64,000 nt of DNA, taken from contig NC_059084.1 in assembly GCF_020497125.1 (NCBI RefSeq), forward strand, positions 32,580,203 to 32,644,202, given 5' to 3'. The notes under the pieces are model-generated. The model was not told where the DNA came from. It saw only the letters and a list, made by a program, of their open reading frames with translations, and did not search any database. Within the stretch, counting starts at the first letter, position 1. Every line of letters begins with the position of its first letter. Source of the DNA: Mauremys mutica (lineage: Eukaryota; Chordata; Testudines; Geoemydidae). The translations under genes were made by a program, and so were the position numbers. Below are positions 20,332-32,147 of the stretch, in pieces.

Positions 20332-20853
20332 TGTCATAAACAGTTAGTTAAGGGTTAAGGTTTTTTTTTTTGTTTTTTTTTTTTTTAACAGAAAAGATTT
20401 ATTAAAGAATAAAAAAAAAACAACTCTCTCTGTAATACCAAGATGGAACAATACACAGGGTCTAAACTTATTAATCTCTGGAGAGAATTCCCCCTCCCTT
20501 CTTTCTCAGTAAAAGCAATAACAGTACAGAATTAAAGAAATTCTATAGCAAAACACAGAATTGCAAGTACAGAAATAAAAGTATAAGAATACTAGTTCCT
20601 TGCTAATACTCACTAGCTTGAATAGAAGAATTTATTGCAGAAACCTGGGAGGACTTGATTAAGATGTCTGTACTCCCTTAACTCCCAAGAGAGAGACTCT
20701 AAAAAACAAAGAACAGAAAAAAAAACTTCCCTCCACAGGGATTTGAAAATATCTTGTCCCTGATTGGTCCTCTGGTCAGGTGTTCACAGGTACTGCTTGT
20801 TAACCCTTTACAGGTAGAAAAAAACCTTAACCCTTAACTAACTGTTTATGACA
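20332..20853 (-). mobile_element. Repeat with identical 36-bp terminal inverted repeats
   Basis: The ends TGTCATAAACAGTTAGTTAA (left) and TTAACTAACTGTTTATGACA (right) are perfect inverted repeats for about 36 bp, ending in a T-rich tract on the left and a CTACCTG-type sequence on the right. The flanking pentamers GACAC and GACAG differ at one base and could be a duplication. A TTTATTAAAGAATAAA region near 20396-20412 contains polyadenylation-like words on the minus strand. It could be an LTR-like element or a TIR transposon; I cannot decide. Confidence 0.6.
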
Positions 20854-22516
20854 GACAGACCAGAATGGGTGACACATTGGTAATATGATTGTGGAGGGAC
20901 TATTCATTGATGTTGTTTTGATCCGCATGAGGCTGAGGTCTTCTCTGTTTCAACTTTATCTCAATGTCCATGAGTTAGATGTTTGCTTAGTATGCTCAAT
21001 TTTAACTAGCTGTTTGCTGATCTTTCCAGGTATTGACTGGTTCCTTCTTTATACAGTTCTTCCTGTTCTGATTTGTACCGGGGACAGGTATAGGCTAGAG
21101 GATGATCTGAAGTAAAGATCACACTGCTGACCTGAGCATCAAAACTGGACCAGGATAGACTAATCTGAGTGAAAGAAAACGCTGCCTTTGGCACAGTTTA
21201 TAACCCACTCATGAGTTTCTAGAAAAAATGGCACCTTCCTCACTGTCAGGACTGATTCATCTTTGCTCATACTAACCAATTGTCCAGATAAAGGTGGATG
21301 AAGGAGATGCTCGCTTCAGGAAGCTGTAGCTAGAGCCACGGCATTGGTAAATGGCAGGACACCACAGCCATTCAAAAGGAAACAATCACCAGTTCTTACC
21401 CAGAATTTAGAATCAAAGAGATATCTGGTGGACTGGATAGATGAGGCAATACTGGTTAGGAACAGGAAGTCACCCAATCTCCATCCAACAGTACAACTCC
21501 CAGAGAAGGGAGTTTACTTTATTCAAATCCAGAATGGGGTAAAAACTGCCAAATGTCATGGAAATTAATGAGTAATCCATGTGCCTGCTTCATGATGGGG
21601 ACCTCTACTGCTGCTTTGACCTTTATCAGATGACTCCGGCCTGGGCAAATTCTATGCCATTAAGAACACTAATTTTGAAAATCATCATTGCAGCCACCAT
21701 GACCTATTTATTGTATCCGTACTCGGCCCACTGCACCTCCCAGCACACATCCTACCATGCCTGCCCTGTCCGTGTGTGACCCATTGGGCCTCCCATCACA
21801 TAGCCTACCATGAGTTCTGTATTTGTGCCAGACTTGAGACTTCATCATCTGAATCACCACACTGATTTCAGCTTCCGTACACTGATAGTTTGCACTTTTC
21901 AGTTTCACTCATAGGCAGAGAAAAACCTGATCTCCCTTAGAACTTCTCCTCCCCAGAGTATCACACATATGCAAGCCACAGAACAGTTAACAGTTAAATA
22001 TTTTCTTGCCAGTATTTTAAGAGTGCAGAAGGTTCCAAATTGCTGGTAAAATAAACAATGCCAGACTGTGAAAACTCCTGGCTGCCATGTTCTCTGATGT
22101 TAACAAGAGTTTCTTTATTACTGTAACCTTTCTGAAGTGAATAAAAATTATTTCTCTTCCCTAGTTCTGCCCTCAAGTAAAAGGCAAGGGAGGAAAGTGA
22201 ACCCTGAAGAAAGCTGCACAGTAAGAGCTCCAGAATGCTGGGGATGGCTTGTTCAAACAGGTTGTTTCAAAGACAGCATTTAACATAGTTGTAGAAAATA
22301 TTTAAGTTTCCAATATAACTAACTCCTGTATTTCATTCAGACTTGGTACTGTTGTGAATACGCAAACTCCAAAGGCTCCTAAATAAATGATCAGGGATAT
22401 AAAGGGTTAAAGTCTCTTTACAAACAGTTTACTGAAAAGGACCAAAAGACATAGATTAATCTGGACAGGGACAACATTCTCTTCCTCTAGCCCAAGCATA
22501 GCAAGATGGTCTAGTC
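20854..22516. other. UQCC1: Intron with no recognised feature
   Basis: No terminal repeats, LINE protein blocks or splice-bounded coding segments were recognised in this 1.7-kb stretch. Short open frames such as 20885-21115 and 21344-21568 lack family features. Confidence 0.45.
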
Positions 22517-22782
22517 CAGTGGTTTTCAAACTTTTTTTCTGGGGACCCAGTTGAAGAAATGGAGCTGGAGATGAGGGGTTTGGGGTGGGCCTCAGGGCTG
22601 GGGCAGAGGGTTGGGGTGCGGGGGTGAGGTCTGCGGGGTGGGGCCGGGAATGAGAGGTTCAGGGTGCGGGAGGTGGCTCAGGACCGGGGCATGGGGTTGG
22701 GGTGCAGGAGGGGGTCAGGGCTCTGGGGTGGGGCCTGAGATGAGGGGTTTGGGGTGCAGGAGGGGCTCCGGGTTTAGCCAAT
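22517..22782. mobile_element. hAT-like MITE, right end missing, with G-rich minisatellite
   Basis: The left terminus CAGTGGTTTTCAAACTTTTT followed by CTGGGGACCCAGTTG is typical of hAT/Charlie MITEs. The interior is built of imperfect GGGGTTTGGGGTGCAGGAGG-type units. No right terminus is seen before LINE sequence begins near 22783, so the element is truncated. Confidence 0.65.
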
Positions 22783-22789
22783 GCTAAGT

Positions 22790-24600
22790 GCTATTAGAAA
22801 GACAAAAAGGAGGAACGGAGGAAGACTGTAAATAAACTGTTGAATACAGTAGGAGTAAAAAGGATTGAGATGAAAATGTGGAGTGCAAAAAAGAGACAAT
22901 ATAAACACTGGACAATAACTGATGGGTTAGGTAAGGTGTTTAATGCCTATTTTGCTTCAGCCTGCACTAAAAAGGTTAATGGTGACCAGCTACTCAACAC
23001 AATTAATATTAACAAAAAAGGGGAAGGAACGCAAACCAAAATAGGGAAAGACCAGGTTAAAGAATATTTTAGATAAGTGAGGTGTAGTCATGTTGGTCGG
23101 GTCTGATGAAATTCATCCTAGAGTACTTAAGGAACTACCTGAAGCAATCTTGGAACTGTTAGCAATTATCTTCAAGAACTCATGGAGGATGGGTGAGGTT
23201 CCAGAAGACTGGAGAAGGGCAAACATAGTACCTGTCTTTATAAAGGGGGAAAAAAGAGGACCCTGAGAATTATAGACCAGTCAGCTAACTTAGATACCTG
23301 GAAAGATACTGGAACAAATTATTTAACAATCAATTTGTAAGCATTTAGCAGATAATAGGGTTATAAGGAATAGCCAATATGGATTTGTCAAGAATGAATC
23401 AGGCCAAACCAACCTAATTTTCTTCTTTGACTGGGTTACTGGCCTAATGGATGGGGGAAGCCGTAGATGTGATATATCTTGGTTTTAGTAAGGCTTTTGA
23501 CACAGTCCCACATGACAATCTCATAAGCAAACAAGGAAAATGTGTTCTAGATGAAATTACTATAAAGTGGGTGTACAACTGGTTGGAAGACTGTACTCAG
23601 AGTAGTTATCAATGGTTTGCTGTCAAACTGGGAGTACCTAGCAAGTGGGATTCCACTGGGGTCAGTCCTGGGTCTGGTACTCTTCAATATTTTCATTAAT
23701 GACTCGACAATGGAGTGGAGAGTACGATTACAAAATCTGCAGACAATACCAAACTGGGAGGGGTTACAAGCACTTTGGAGAACAGGATTAGGATTAGAAT
23801 TAAAAATGTCTTTGATAAATTAGAAAATTGATCTGAAATCAACGAAGTGAAATTTGATAAAGACAAGCACAAAGTATTACCCTTAGGAAGGTAAAATCAA
23901 ATGCACAACTACAAATTAGGGAAAAACTGTCTATGTGCCGGTACTGCTGAAAAGAATCTGGAGACTACAGTGGATCACAAATTGAATATGAATCAATGTG
24001 ATGCAGTTGCAAAAAAGGGCTAATATTCTGGGGTGTATTAACAGGATTGTCATATGTAAGTCATGGGAGGTAATTGGCCCACTCTATTGAGCACTGGTAA
24101 GGCCTCACCTGGAGTACTGTGTCCAATTCTGACAGTTTAAGAAAGATGTGGACAAAATGGAGAGAGTCTATAAGAGACCCATAAAAATGATAAAACCTCA
24201 TCTGTGAGGAAAGGTTAAAAAAACTGGGCATGTTTAGTCTGGAGAAAAGATGACTATGGGGACACCAGATAATAGTCTTCAAATATGTTAAGGGCTGTTA
24301 TAAAGAGGATGGCGATCGTTTTCCGTGTCCCACTGAAGATAGGAGAAGAAATAATGGACTTAATTGGCAGCAAGGGAGATTTAGGTTAGATATGAGGAAA
24401 ACCTAATTATAAAGGGTAGTTAAGCTCTGGAATAGGCTTCCAAGAGAGGTAGTGGAATCCCAATCATTGGAGGTTGGACAAACACTTGTCAGGGATGGGT
24501 TTAGGTTTATCTGGTCCTGCCTCAGCACAGGGGCTGGACTTGATGACTTCTCAAGGTCCCTTCCAGCCCTACATTTCTATGATTCTGTGATTCCCTCCTG
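22790..24600 (+). mobile_element. CR1-like LINE, old copy
   Basis: Readable ORF2 pieces include GKVFNAYFASACTKK (22840-23076), FSKAFDTVPHDNLISKQGK (23451-23699) and [19 protein letters not shown] (23617-23823). The catalytic box near 23730 reads SADNTK instead of FADDTK. The C-terminal SLEVGQTLVRDGF type end and the 3' UTR with GGGGCTGGACTTGATGACTT and TTTCTATGATTCTGTGATTC close the element. Multiple stops and frameshifts show it is dead and older than the copy at 39062-41195. Confidence 0.87.
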
Positions 24601-25250
24601 TTCTTTAGGTTTTCATTTAGAATGGGGACTAGGACAGAACAAGAGGCCGCTGTATTAGACAGCATCTGCAGAGTTGGTGCTAGAGGAAGAGACCCTGAGG
24701 GCCAGGAAATGGAGGAAGTGGGACATGAAGTAGTCATGGGGTGGTGGGGATGTTTTTGGAAATGGAGCAGGTGATCCAGAAGGAGCAGGAGACGAGAAGG
24801 AGGGAGAGGATGGGCCAAGTGTGAGATTTAAAAGAGATTACTGGGATGAAAGTAGTGATGGAGAAAGGTGCAGGAAAAGAAGAGGGGAGGGAGGGAGGAC
24901 CAGTGTTGGGGATGATATCACCAGAGGTATGGAGGTATCAGCAGAGGAAAGTGTGAGATATGGATGTGGGAAGAGGGAGGAGTAAAAGGTAGTGGGTGAT
25001 ATGAAAGGAGTAGGAGAGGGGAGAAGGTCAAGCTGGTGTGAGCTGTCAAGAGGGAGGGTAGCAGAGAGGAGGATAGGGAGTGAGGGAGGGTGTGAGGAGG
25101 AAAGAAAAGAATGCATAGAATAGGTGAGATGAGAGCCATAGTAAGAAATGGAGGGTCATAAATAATTGGCTGTGCACAACAAACTGTTAATTGGGGAGTC
25201 AAAAGTTAAGTAAATTAAGCAACAAATTAAATATACAGTGAACCAGTTAT
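24601..25250. other. Purine-rich low-complexity stretch
   Basis: From about 24660 to 25160 the plus strand is strongly G/A-biased (AGGAGGAGACGAGAAGG-type sequence). The pyrimidine-rich complement gives spurious long frames of Ser, Pro and Leu. No element termini are visible. Confidence 0.6.
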
Positions 25251-25399
25251 GAACCAGATTGCTGTGCTGCTTTGCCACTGCATGCAAATCTTAAGGAACA
25301 TGCTAAATTTGCTCAGAAGATTTTATTCTCAACCATTCCTTAGTTTAGCCAGTAGTATTGTTTAGAAGTACCAGTGTGATGTGCTCTTATCAAATTATT

Positions 25400-25520
25400 A
25401 TTAGCAAGGCAAGCTGCTGCATTTTGTACAAGCTGAAGTTTCTGTGTGGATTTTGTATTCAACCCCAGGTAAACTGAGTACCATTGATTGATCTGACAAC
25501 TCAGAGGCACTAGGGCTGGA
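25400..25520. mobile_element. Possible L2-type LINE 3' fragment
   Basis: The run CTGCTGCATTTTGTACAAGC followed by a TTCAACCCCAGGTAAACTGA-type segment resembles the 3' region of L2-clade LINEs. It is short and diverged; the assignment comes from pattern memory only. Confidence 0.35.
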
Positions 25521-25639
25521 ATGCTTACAGATTAATGTTCTAACCAATATATCATAAGATGGATCTGCTGGGGGTCTGGTATAGACATCAAATCAGAAGA
25601 AGGAACAGGATGAGCAGCTCCTTAAACATTTAAGATGTA

Positions 25640-26760
25640 GAAAGAAAATCTGAATTATCATGGGGGATTTCAATCTGGGGGACAGTCTATAGGACTCAGG
25701 CTGTCACTAGTAGAACATCTTTGGAGTTCATAAAAATTACAGTTGATAACTTTCCATTATACAAAATATTACAACCAACATGTGGTAATTCTATATTAGA
25801 CCCTATTCTGATGGATACGACGGACTGATCACTGAAATAAAAATTAGTGGTTGCCTAGGTACAAGTTATCACAACCTAATTACATTCAGAATATAATCCT
25901 GACGAGTAATATGCACACACCACCCATACACAGTGCTTTCAAATTTCCAATAACCAAAAACCTGAAAATAAATATGATCAAAATTGATTGGGAGAATAAA
26001 TTTAAACTTAAAAATTTGAAAAATAATTGTGAATTGTTTAAGAATATTTTACTAGATGTGCAAAAACCAAAATTTCACAATCACAGAAGGAGGCTTCTTG
26101 GTTAAAACAATCCTGATTAGGAAGAGAAGTGAAAATGGGAATAATTTTTCTTTGAACCAATATACCGGTATAACACACACAAAAAGGGAGAAGTTGATTA
26201 CATTGATTATAAATTATCAGTTAGGAAATACAGACAATTGATAAGGGAAGCTAAAGATATCAATGAAAATTCTATAACCAAAGGACAACAGGAAGGATGT
26301 TTAAAAATGTATCAGGAAAAAGAGAACTTTGAAATCGTATAGGTTCATTATTAGATAAGGATGGTAAAATTGTCAGTAATAATTCAGAAAGAGGCAGAAA
26401 TGTTCAATACATAGTTTTGTTCTGTATTTGAATGAAGTTGGATAATGTACTCATTTCTTACAGTGAAAAAATATTTTTTAATCCAGTAATAATTATGGAG
26501 GATGTTAACACCCAAGAATTTTAAAAGAATTCACTGAGAAGCCCCCTTGATAGAATCACAGAAGTGTAGGACTGGAAGGGACCTCGAGAGGTCATCTAAT
26601 CTAGTCCCCTGCACTCAGGGAAGGACTATGTAATATTTGATGTGGATATTAAACAAATCATGGAATAATGAGGAAGTTCCAGAAGACTGGAACAGCTAAT
26701 GCTGTGCCAATATTCAAAATGACTGAGGTAACTACAGGCCTGTTAGCCTGATATTGATCA
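25640..26760 (+). mobile_element. Old CR1-like LINE fragment (endonuclease to RT linker)
   Basis: Near 25655 the translated phrase IIMGDFNL matches the endonuclease GDFN box, and later ILDPILMDTTD resembles the LDLLLT region. A Lys-rich linker follows (INMIKIDWENKFKLKNLKNN), then weak RT N-terminal phrases near 26670-26740 (EVPEDWN, GNYRPVS-like). Stops are frequent. A reversed CR1 tail (26551-26640) interrupts it. Confidence 0.6.
26551..26640 (-). mobile_element. CR1 3' tail fragment inside older LINE
   Basis: On the plus strand, AGAATCACAGAAGTGTAGGA then CTGGAAGGGACCTCGAGAGG is the reverse complement of the CR1 3' end (compare 28855-28930). Only about 90 bp are present, consistent with a 5'-truncated insertion. 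Confidence 0.75.
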
Positions 26761-26769
26761 TCATCTTCT

Positions 26770-28435
26770 TCTTCTTCAATGCTTAGCAGAATGGTCAGTC
26801 TTAGTAATCATTCTCCATTTGGTCTGTTCCTGTGCAGCTGCAAGGGCTTAATGGGCCAAGAGTCGAACATTGGAACAGACTTGATGCACTCACATAATAG
26901 GAGGTCTGACTCTGGGCTGCCTCCACAGTTGGTGGAATTTTATCCTGGATGTTACAAGCCATCGGGAGAACTGCATTCACCAGAATGTCTTGCAGCATTT
27001 TGGCGACATGTCCGAAAAGCGTAGGACGCCACCTGCGGACAATGGCCCCAGTCATCAGTAGGCTGGAGTGATTGTAAATGTCTGCATTACAAATTAAGTC
27101 ATTTCAATTTATGCCCAATATACAACATTGGCATTCTGTGTGGAAAGCCTCCAGCTTTGTGTGGAAAGCCTCCAGCTTTGCCCAGTCTGAATGGCATAAT
27201 GTCCATGTTTCACAACCGTACGGCAGTATGGAGAGGATACAACTCAAATAGATCATGAACTTAGTTGTCATGCTGAAATGATGTTGATTCCATATTCACT
27301 GTAGATGACCCATGGCAGACGCTGCAATGTCAATCTGGTGGAGAACGTCCATGTGATAGTTGGAGGAACTGGTGAGTATAGAACCCAAATAGCAAAAAAT
27401 GGAGAGTGCTTCGACAGTTCCATTATTCAACAAGATTTGGGTCGTGGGTGGACCTGATCCTAGATTTTGCAACTTTGTCTTTGACCAAGAAACATGGAGG
27501 CCAACCTTCGCTGGCTCCTCCTCCACTTGCTGGAGTGCCTCACAAAATCTGTTGGGTCTCTGTACTAGAAGAATGTCATCAGGATAGTTAAGGTCTGAGA
27601 GAGAGAGAGAGAGATCACCGATCTTAATGCCTATGAACCTGAAGAAATGTTGCATTATGAAATCCATTGCCCAACAAAAGAGTGCAGGAGTCAAGATACA
27701 GCCCTGCCTGACACCAGATACTGATTTAAAAGGTGCTGCCATCTGATTAATTAGTATAGTTCCATTATGCAGCTTGCTAATTAAATCCAGCAAAGACATC
27801 TATGCCCTTTAAGGCCTTCCATAGTGCAACTTGGTCAATGGATTCATAGTGCGACTTGGTCAATGGCATCAAACACCGCCTTAAGATCAACATATGCTAT
27901 GTACAGGGGTTTCTTGAAATTGCATTGTATCTCCGACAAGAAGCGGAGGGCCAGAATGGCGTCTAATGTGGACCTGTTCCTCGTAAGGTCTGACTGTTGG
28001 GTGCGATGCTTCTGATGCAGCAGGGGCTCCAAATGCACCAGCAGAATATGTGCAAACACCTTCTCTGGCATGGATAACAAGGTGATTGGCCTGTAGCTCT
28101 TACATTCGCTGCATGGTTCCTTGCCCTTATAAAATGAGATCACAATACCATCCTTCCAGGTGGTGGCCAAGGTTGCAGTTCTCCATGCCAGGTGAAAGAT
28201 GGCCAGAAGGGATTCCACTACAGGATCAATAGCACATTTTAGCAGCTCTGAGGGGATGCCATCACCACCAGCTACATGTCCATTTTTCAATTTGCAGATG
28301 GTGGACTTCACTTCATCCAACGTTGGTGAGTCAATACAAGCGTCTGGGTCCAAAACCAAAGTGGTTGCCAAATCGTCCAGCTCTGAGTAAGCAGCAGCTG
28401 GAGGGTGGTCCAGGGTGCTGTGATAATGTTCTACC
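26770..28435 (-). mobile_element. Non-CR1 LINE, reverse transcriptase region (3' part)
   Basis: A distinct non-LTR retrotransposon on the minus strand. RT blocks run in order: KLKNGHVAGGDGIPSELLK, SYRPITLLSMPEKVFAHILL, AYVDLKAVFDAIDQVAL (28527-27844), then FKSVSGVRQGCILTPALFC, the catalytic region DLNYPDDILLVQ (YPDD for the usual YADD) and IFCYLGSILTSSSNYHMDVL (27799-27296). A downstream TLFGHVAKMLQDI-type block at 27055-26801 is the conserved C-terminal region of such LINEs. Two small tandem duplications (27141-27181, 27820-27865) and frameshifts show decay. The clade is uncertain; the motifs do not fit CR1 or L2. Its upstream part resumes at 28931. Confidence 0.8.
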
Positions 28436-28559
28436 CAGCATGAGAGGATGGTTAAGCACTGGAGTAAATTCCCTGAGGAAGTTGTGGAATCTCCATCATT
28501 GGAGATTTTTGAGAGCAGGTTAGACAAACACCTGTCAGGGATGGTTTAGATAATACTTA
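28436..28559 (+). mobile_element. CR1 3' end, left part (split by a MITE)
   Basis: GTTGTGGAATCTCCATCATT and GGAGATTTTTGAGAGCAGGT are the end of CR1 ORF2 and the start of its 3' UTR. The sequence breaks at 28559 and resumes at 28855 with GTCTTGCCATGAGTGCAGGG. It sits inside the minus-strand LINE at 26770-29235. Confidence 0.85.
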
Positions 28560-28854
28560 GGGTACGTCTTCACTACCCATCGTATCGGCGGGTAGCAATC
28601 GATTTCTCGGGGATCGATATATCGCGTCTCATCTAGACGCGATATATTGATCCCCGAACGCGCTCATGTCGACTCCGTAACTCCACCAACGCGAACGGCG
28701 GTAGCGGAGTCGACATGGGGCGCCGCGGACGTCGATCCCGCGCCGTGAGGACGGTAAGTAGTTCGATATCAGATACTTCGACTTCAGCTACGTTATTCAC
28801 GTAGCTGAAGTTGCGTATCTTATATCGATTTTCTCCCATAGTGTAGACCTGCCC
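28560..28854. mobile_element. Harbinger-like MITE with TTA duplication
   Basis: A 295-bp element starting GGGTACGTCTTCACTACC and ending TAGTGTAGACCTGCCC. It is flanked by TTA at 28557-28559 and 28855-28857, the TWA target preferred by PIF/Harbinger elements. The interior is CpG-rich with hairpin-forming pairs, for example ATCGATATATCGCGTCT near 28613 and CTTCAGCTACGT/ACGTAGCTGAAG near 28781-28810. It is inserted into a CR1 3' UTR. Confidence 0.9.
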
Positions 28855-28930
28855 TTAGTCTTGCCATGAGTGCAGGGGACTGGACTAGATGACCTCTTGA
28901 GGTCCCTTCCAGTCCTACAATTCTATGTTG
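28855..28930 (+). mobile_element. CR1 3' end, right part
   Basis: Continuation of 28436-28559, ending GACCTCTTGAGGTCCCTTCC and CTACAATTCTATG. Confidence 0.85.
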
Positions 28931-29235
28931 TCATCTAATTTACATGGACAGCCTTGGCTGCCATTCAGGATGCTGTTCGTTGCGACTACTTCTTGACTGC
29001 TGAGGTTGCAGATCACGCTGAATGCCAGCTTTAAATCTCCCCTGGCTAAACTGATTTCAACATTATCCGCCACTTGGTTATAATATGCCTTGTGATTGCG
29101 AAGTGCAAGGGCATTGAACTTTCACTTCAGCTGATTACGAGTGTGCTTATTGCTGTGCTGGAGGGCTGACACCTTCAATTTACTGGTAATTGTCTGGAAG
29201 GCCTCCTCTGATAACCATGAGTTCTGATATTGATG
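28931..29235 (-). mobile_element. Non-CR1 LINE, upstream part
   Basis: The minus strand reads QNSWLSEEAFQTITSKLKV, ALQHSNKHTRNQL, ALRNHKAYYNQVADNVE and then the linker towards the RT block at 28527. Order and strand make it the N-terminal continuation of the LINE at 26770-28435. The CR1 and MITE at 28436-28930 lie between the two parts. Confidence 0.7.
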
Positions 29236-30489
29236 CCAGGCACAATAACAGAAAGCCTGGTAAAGGAGGAACAGAGTACAAGCAAGGGGCCACTGGACAG
29301 GAAGAGTAGGACTGCTATATGGAATTGTGCTGAGCACATTGACAATGACAGGTTTGGTTACAGATGGGTACATGCTGTTATATCCTGTACCTATTGCCAT
29401 CCTCATGGGGCAGAGTTATGGTTGTGTGGCTGTGTTGTGTGGGAAGTATCACCTTAGCTCTGCAATTCCTAGTTTGGAAACATTTGAGTTTTGGGATTTA
29501 AATTCTTGCATTCTCAAAGGGCTCAAGGAGCACAGAGCAGTGGCAGCAACATTCACTCCACTGTAACAATGGGTTTCACATATGAATTTTCCCACGTTTT
29601 TTGACAAAGGGTAGTGAGAGGGGCATTACCGGGGGGAGGGGTTATGGGAATAAGGGGGTGCTGTAGGGAGGTTTCCTAAGCACTTCTCACAGCCTCTCAG
29701 CTACCAGCTATAGGTCCCAAGGAGAGCCCCAGACTGCTTGCCCCTATCAGGACCCAGCACTCTGCACAATTTATACCAGCTCCAGTACACTAGATAAGCT
29801 CAAGGGCAGGCCAGTGAGCTGAGACTGAGCACAGTTTCTATGATCACAGCACTCCTTTGGTCTCAACACAATGTACCTATGATATGCACCAAAAGAGTTT
29901 CATTCTTAGCTACCCGGCTGTTTCAGTGCTGTGTGCCTGATTCTACAGCACTCAGAAAATTAAAACAGGTCATCTGAGGGAGGGACTTTATCTCAGAAAT
30001 CCCTAGACCAAATAACCCCAAATTTGTATCACACAATCTACCATCTATCCTGGAACCCGATGAAGCATAGTTGTTTTCAATACAATTTGCCTATATGGAT
30101 GAACGCAGGACAGTCCCTTGCTATGGACAAAAATACACGATAAGAACTAGGAAATTTGAAAATGAGGTGATTTTAGGAGGGATATCTCTCAGGAATCCAT
30201 TGACCAAATGAGCCTACACTTGCACTACTAACTTTACCCTAAGATTTCAAGTGGTGTAAGCAATTTTGAGGGCCAATACAAGTATACATGTGGATTTTAG
30301 AGTACTTTGGAAATTCAGCTCTGAACACAAAGCTCTGCTCAGTCTTAACTATAGTGCTGCAAGAGCCACCCTCCTAATCCTTTTGAAAGTCCTCCCTCTC
30401 TCTCACACTCCCTTGTCCCCCAATATGACATTCCTGCTGACATCTTTCCCCTGAATCATCAGCACATCTTGGGAGCCTAACATCCGAAA
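29236..30489. other. Intron, with a weak internal tandem duplication
   Basis: Mostly featureless. Two similar segments occur near 29985-30060 and 30180-30255: TCTCAGAAATCCCTAGACCA against TCTCAGGAATCCATTGACCA, each followed by AAATAACC or AAATGAGCC and a CACTTGCACTAC-like run. I see nothing else that can be named. Confidence 0.45.
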
Positions 30490-31560
30490 CCTACTCCTCT
30501 ACTGAAAACATTGGATAACCCATGCTAATATGGTGTAATGGCTGGATGTTTATAATTCTGCTAAAGCCTATGAATGAGTGGCCCTTGTGCTTCAGCTCAA
30601 GCAGCAGAGACTCATGCTTTTAGATCCTGACAACCCAACTAAGGTCATTGCTGCAAATGGTCCAGCCATTAGAAAAGGCATAATTCATTACCATGGGTTA
30701 CACACTCCTCCTTGCCAAGGAAGCTCATCCCACTGTAGTTCAAATCCCAGTACAGGTTTGTAGGGACTGAATCCAGGACCTTTGTATCTAAAAACACTAG
30801 AGGACTAGGTCCATTAGCTCAGAAACAGCAGCACACTCAAACCTCTATACGTGGTCTATCCCCATGATATTAGTGTGGGTTACACTTGCATCTTCTGAAG
30901 TCATCTCATGTCATAACTCCTATGGGAAAAGAACTGTAACACTCCATTATCCTAATTTAGGTCATCAGTAATATTGTGCCACTGTAACTCTTATGTCTGT
31001 AATATTCTTAATGCATCTTTGTTGCAGTGGTATTGTGGCTATGTTGGTCACAGGATATAAGAGAGACAAGATAGGCTAGGCAGTATCTTTTATTGGACCA
31101 ACTTCTGTTGGTGAAAGAGACAAACTTTCGAGCAACACAGAGCCCTTCTTCACCTTGTTTCTTTTTTGACATTCAAAACATTACTATTTAAACCTTAAAA
31201 AGGAGTCACACAAAACATGTTGCTGCAACTTTTAATAAGCATTTGTCCAAACTATTCAAAGCAAAGAATCACACACATTAATGTTACACCTCTGATTGCC
31301 TTAATATGTTTTTTAAAGGGTCTGAATAAAATGACACTGCAAAATTGTCATAAGGTGATTTTTAAATACTGTAGTTATAAATCTCCTGGGGGCGGAGGGT
31401 GGTGGTGGAGCTTTCCCTTTAAAATATCCTAGAAAATTCAAGCATTTCACAAAATATAATAAGCATTTGAAAATGATCCTCTAACTCAAAAAACTGAATT
31501 TTTATCAGACTTTTTCATCCTCACTAAAATGAAGAGTCTGGAACAAAGCTTAACTTTCCT
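30490..31560. repeat. Non-coding unit duplicated from 18460-19260 (copy 2)
   Basis: Same block order as copy 1. It carries an additional reversed Penelope terminal fragment at 31025-31160 that copy 1 lacks, so that insertion came after the duplication or was lost from copy 1. AGTTCAAATCCC at 30738-30749 is B-box-like. No coding potential is recognised. Confidence 0.6.
31025..31160 (-). mobile_element. Penelope-like element 3' terminal fragment
   Basis: TCTTTTATTGGACCAACTTC, TGTTGGTGAAAGAGACAAAC and the TTTCGAGCAACACAGAGCCC-type end are the reverse complement of the terminal region of the Penelope element at 35165-35315. It begins GTGGCTATGTTGGTCACAGG. It is truncated to the terminus. Confidence 0.75.
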
Positions 31561-32039
31561 GTTCCTTCCACCCCAATCCACCCAAGACCTCCACCTTCCT
31601 GTCCTCTTCCCCAGTAAGCTTCCTTCATCTCACATGAGACTCCCTCCCATGCAACGCACTTCCATTCATGGGCCACTCACTTTCCTCCTGCCCCAATCCA
31701 CACCCTCTTCCCATAAAACACTTGTTTTCTATGATGTACTTCTCATCCTGACTCCTACGCTGCCTGTTCTCCCTGTCTTGATTCTGATCATGCTTCTTGA
31801 CTCCTTGGGAAAACCTCATGCATCTTTTATCCTCCACTAGGAGGAATAGCTTCTTTTGGAACTGAACTGTGGCAAATGTAAGAAAACGTAATATATGACG
31901 TGAATAATCCCAAAATGAATCCCAGACTGGTTTCCAGTAGTCAGAATGTGGCTAACGTAGGACAAGGCTTGATTTGTTTCCTTTTAAAACAGATCCTAAC
32001 AGTGGCAGAACAAGGCAGAAATCTATGCTCAAAGTTTCT
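31561..32039. other. Pyrimidine-rich intron, no element recognised
   Basis: C/T-rich sequence with several CTTCC and CCCAATCCAC repeats. Open frames here are composition artefacts. Confidence 0.45.
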
Positions 32040-32147
32040 GAGCCAGACTCTGCTCTGTTACACTGATGTAAATGTGGAGTAACGCCAGTGATTTTAATGG
32101 CCTTACTTTATATTCACACCAGTGTAACTGAGAGCAAATATGGGCCA
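32040..32147. repeat. Palindromic repeat (MITE-like)
   Basis: The left arm with TCTGTTACACTGATGTAAAT and the right arm with CACACCAGTGTAACTGAGAG are imperfect reverse complements around the GGAGTAACGCCAGTGATTTT centre. This pattern (GTTACACTGGTGTAAAT) is a common reptile and bird palindromic repeat. No target duplication was found. Confidence 0.55.

Noticed and set aside
24838..25202. Ser/Pro/Leu-rich minus-strand frames
   Set aside because: They arise from purine/pyrimidine strand bias and have no domain.
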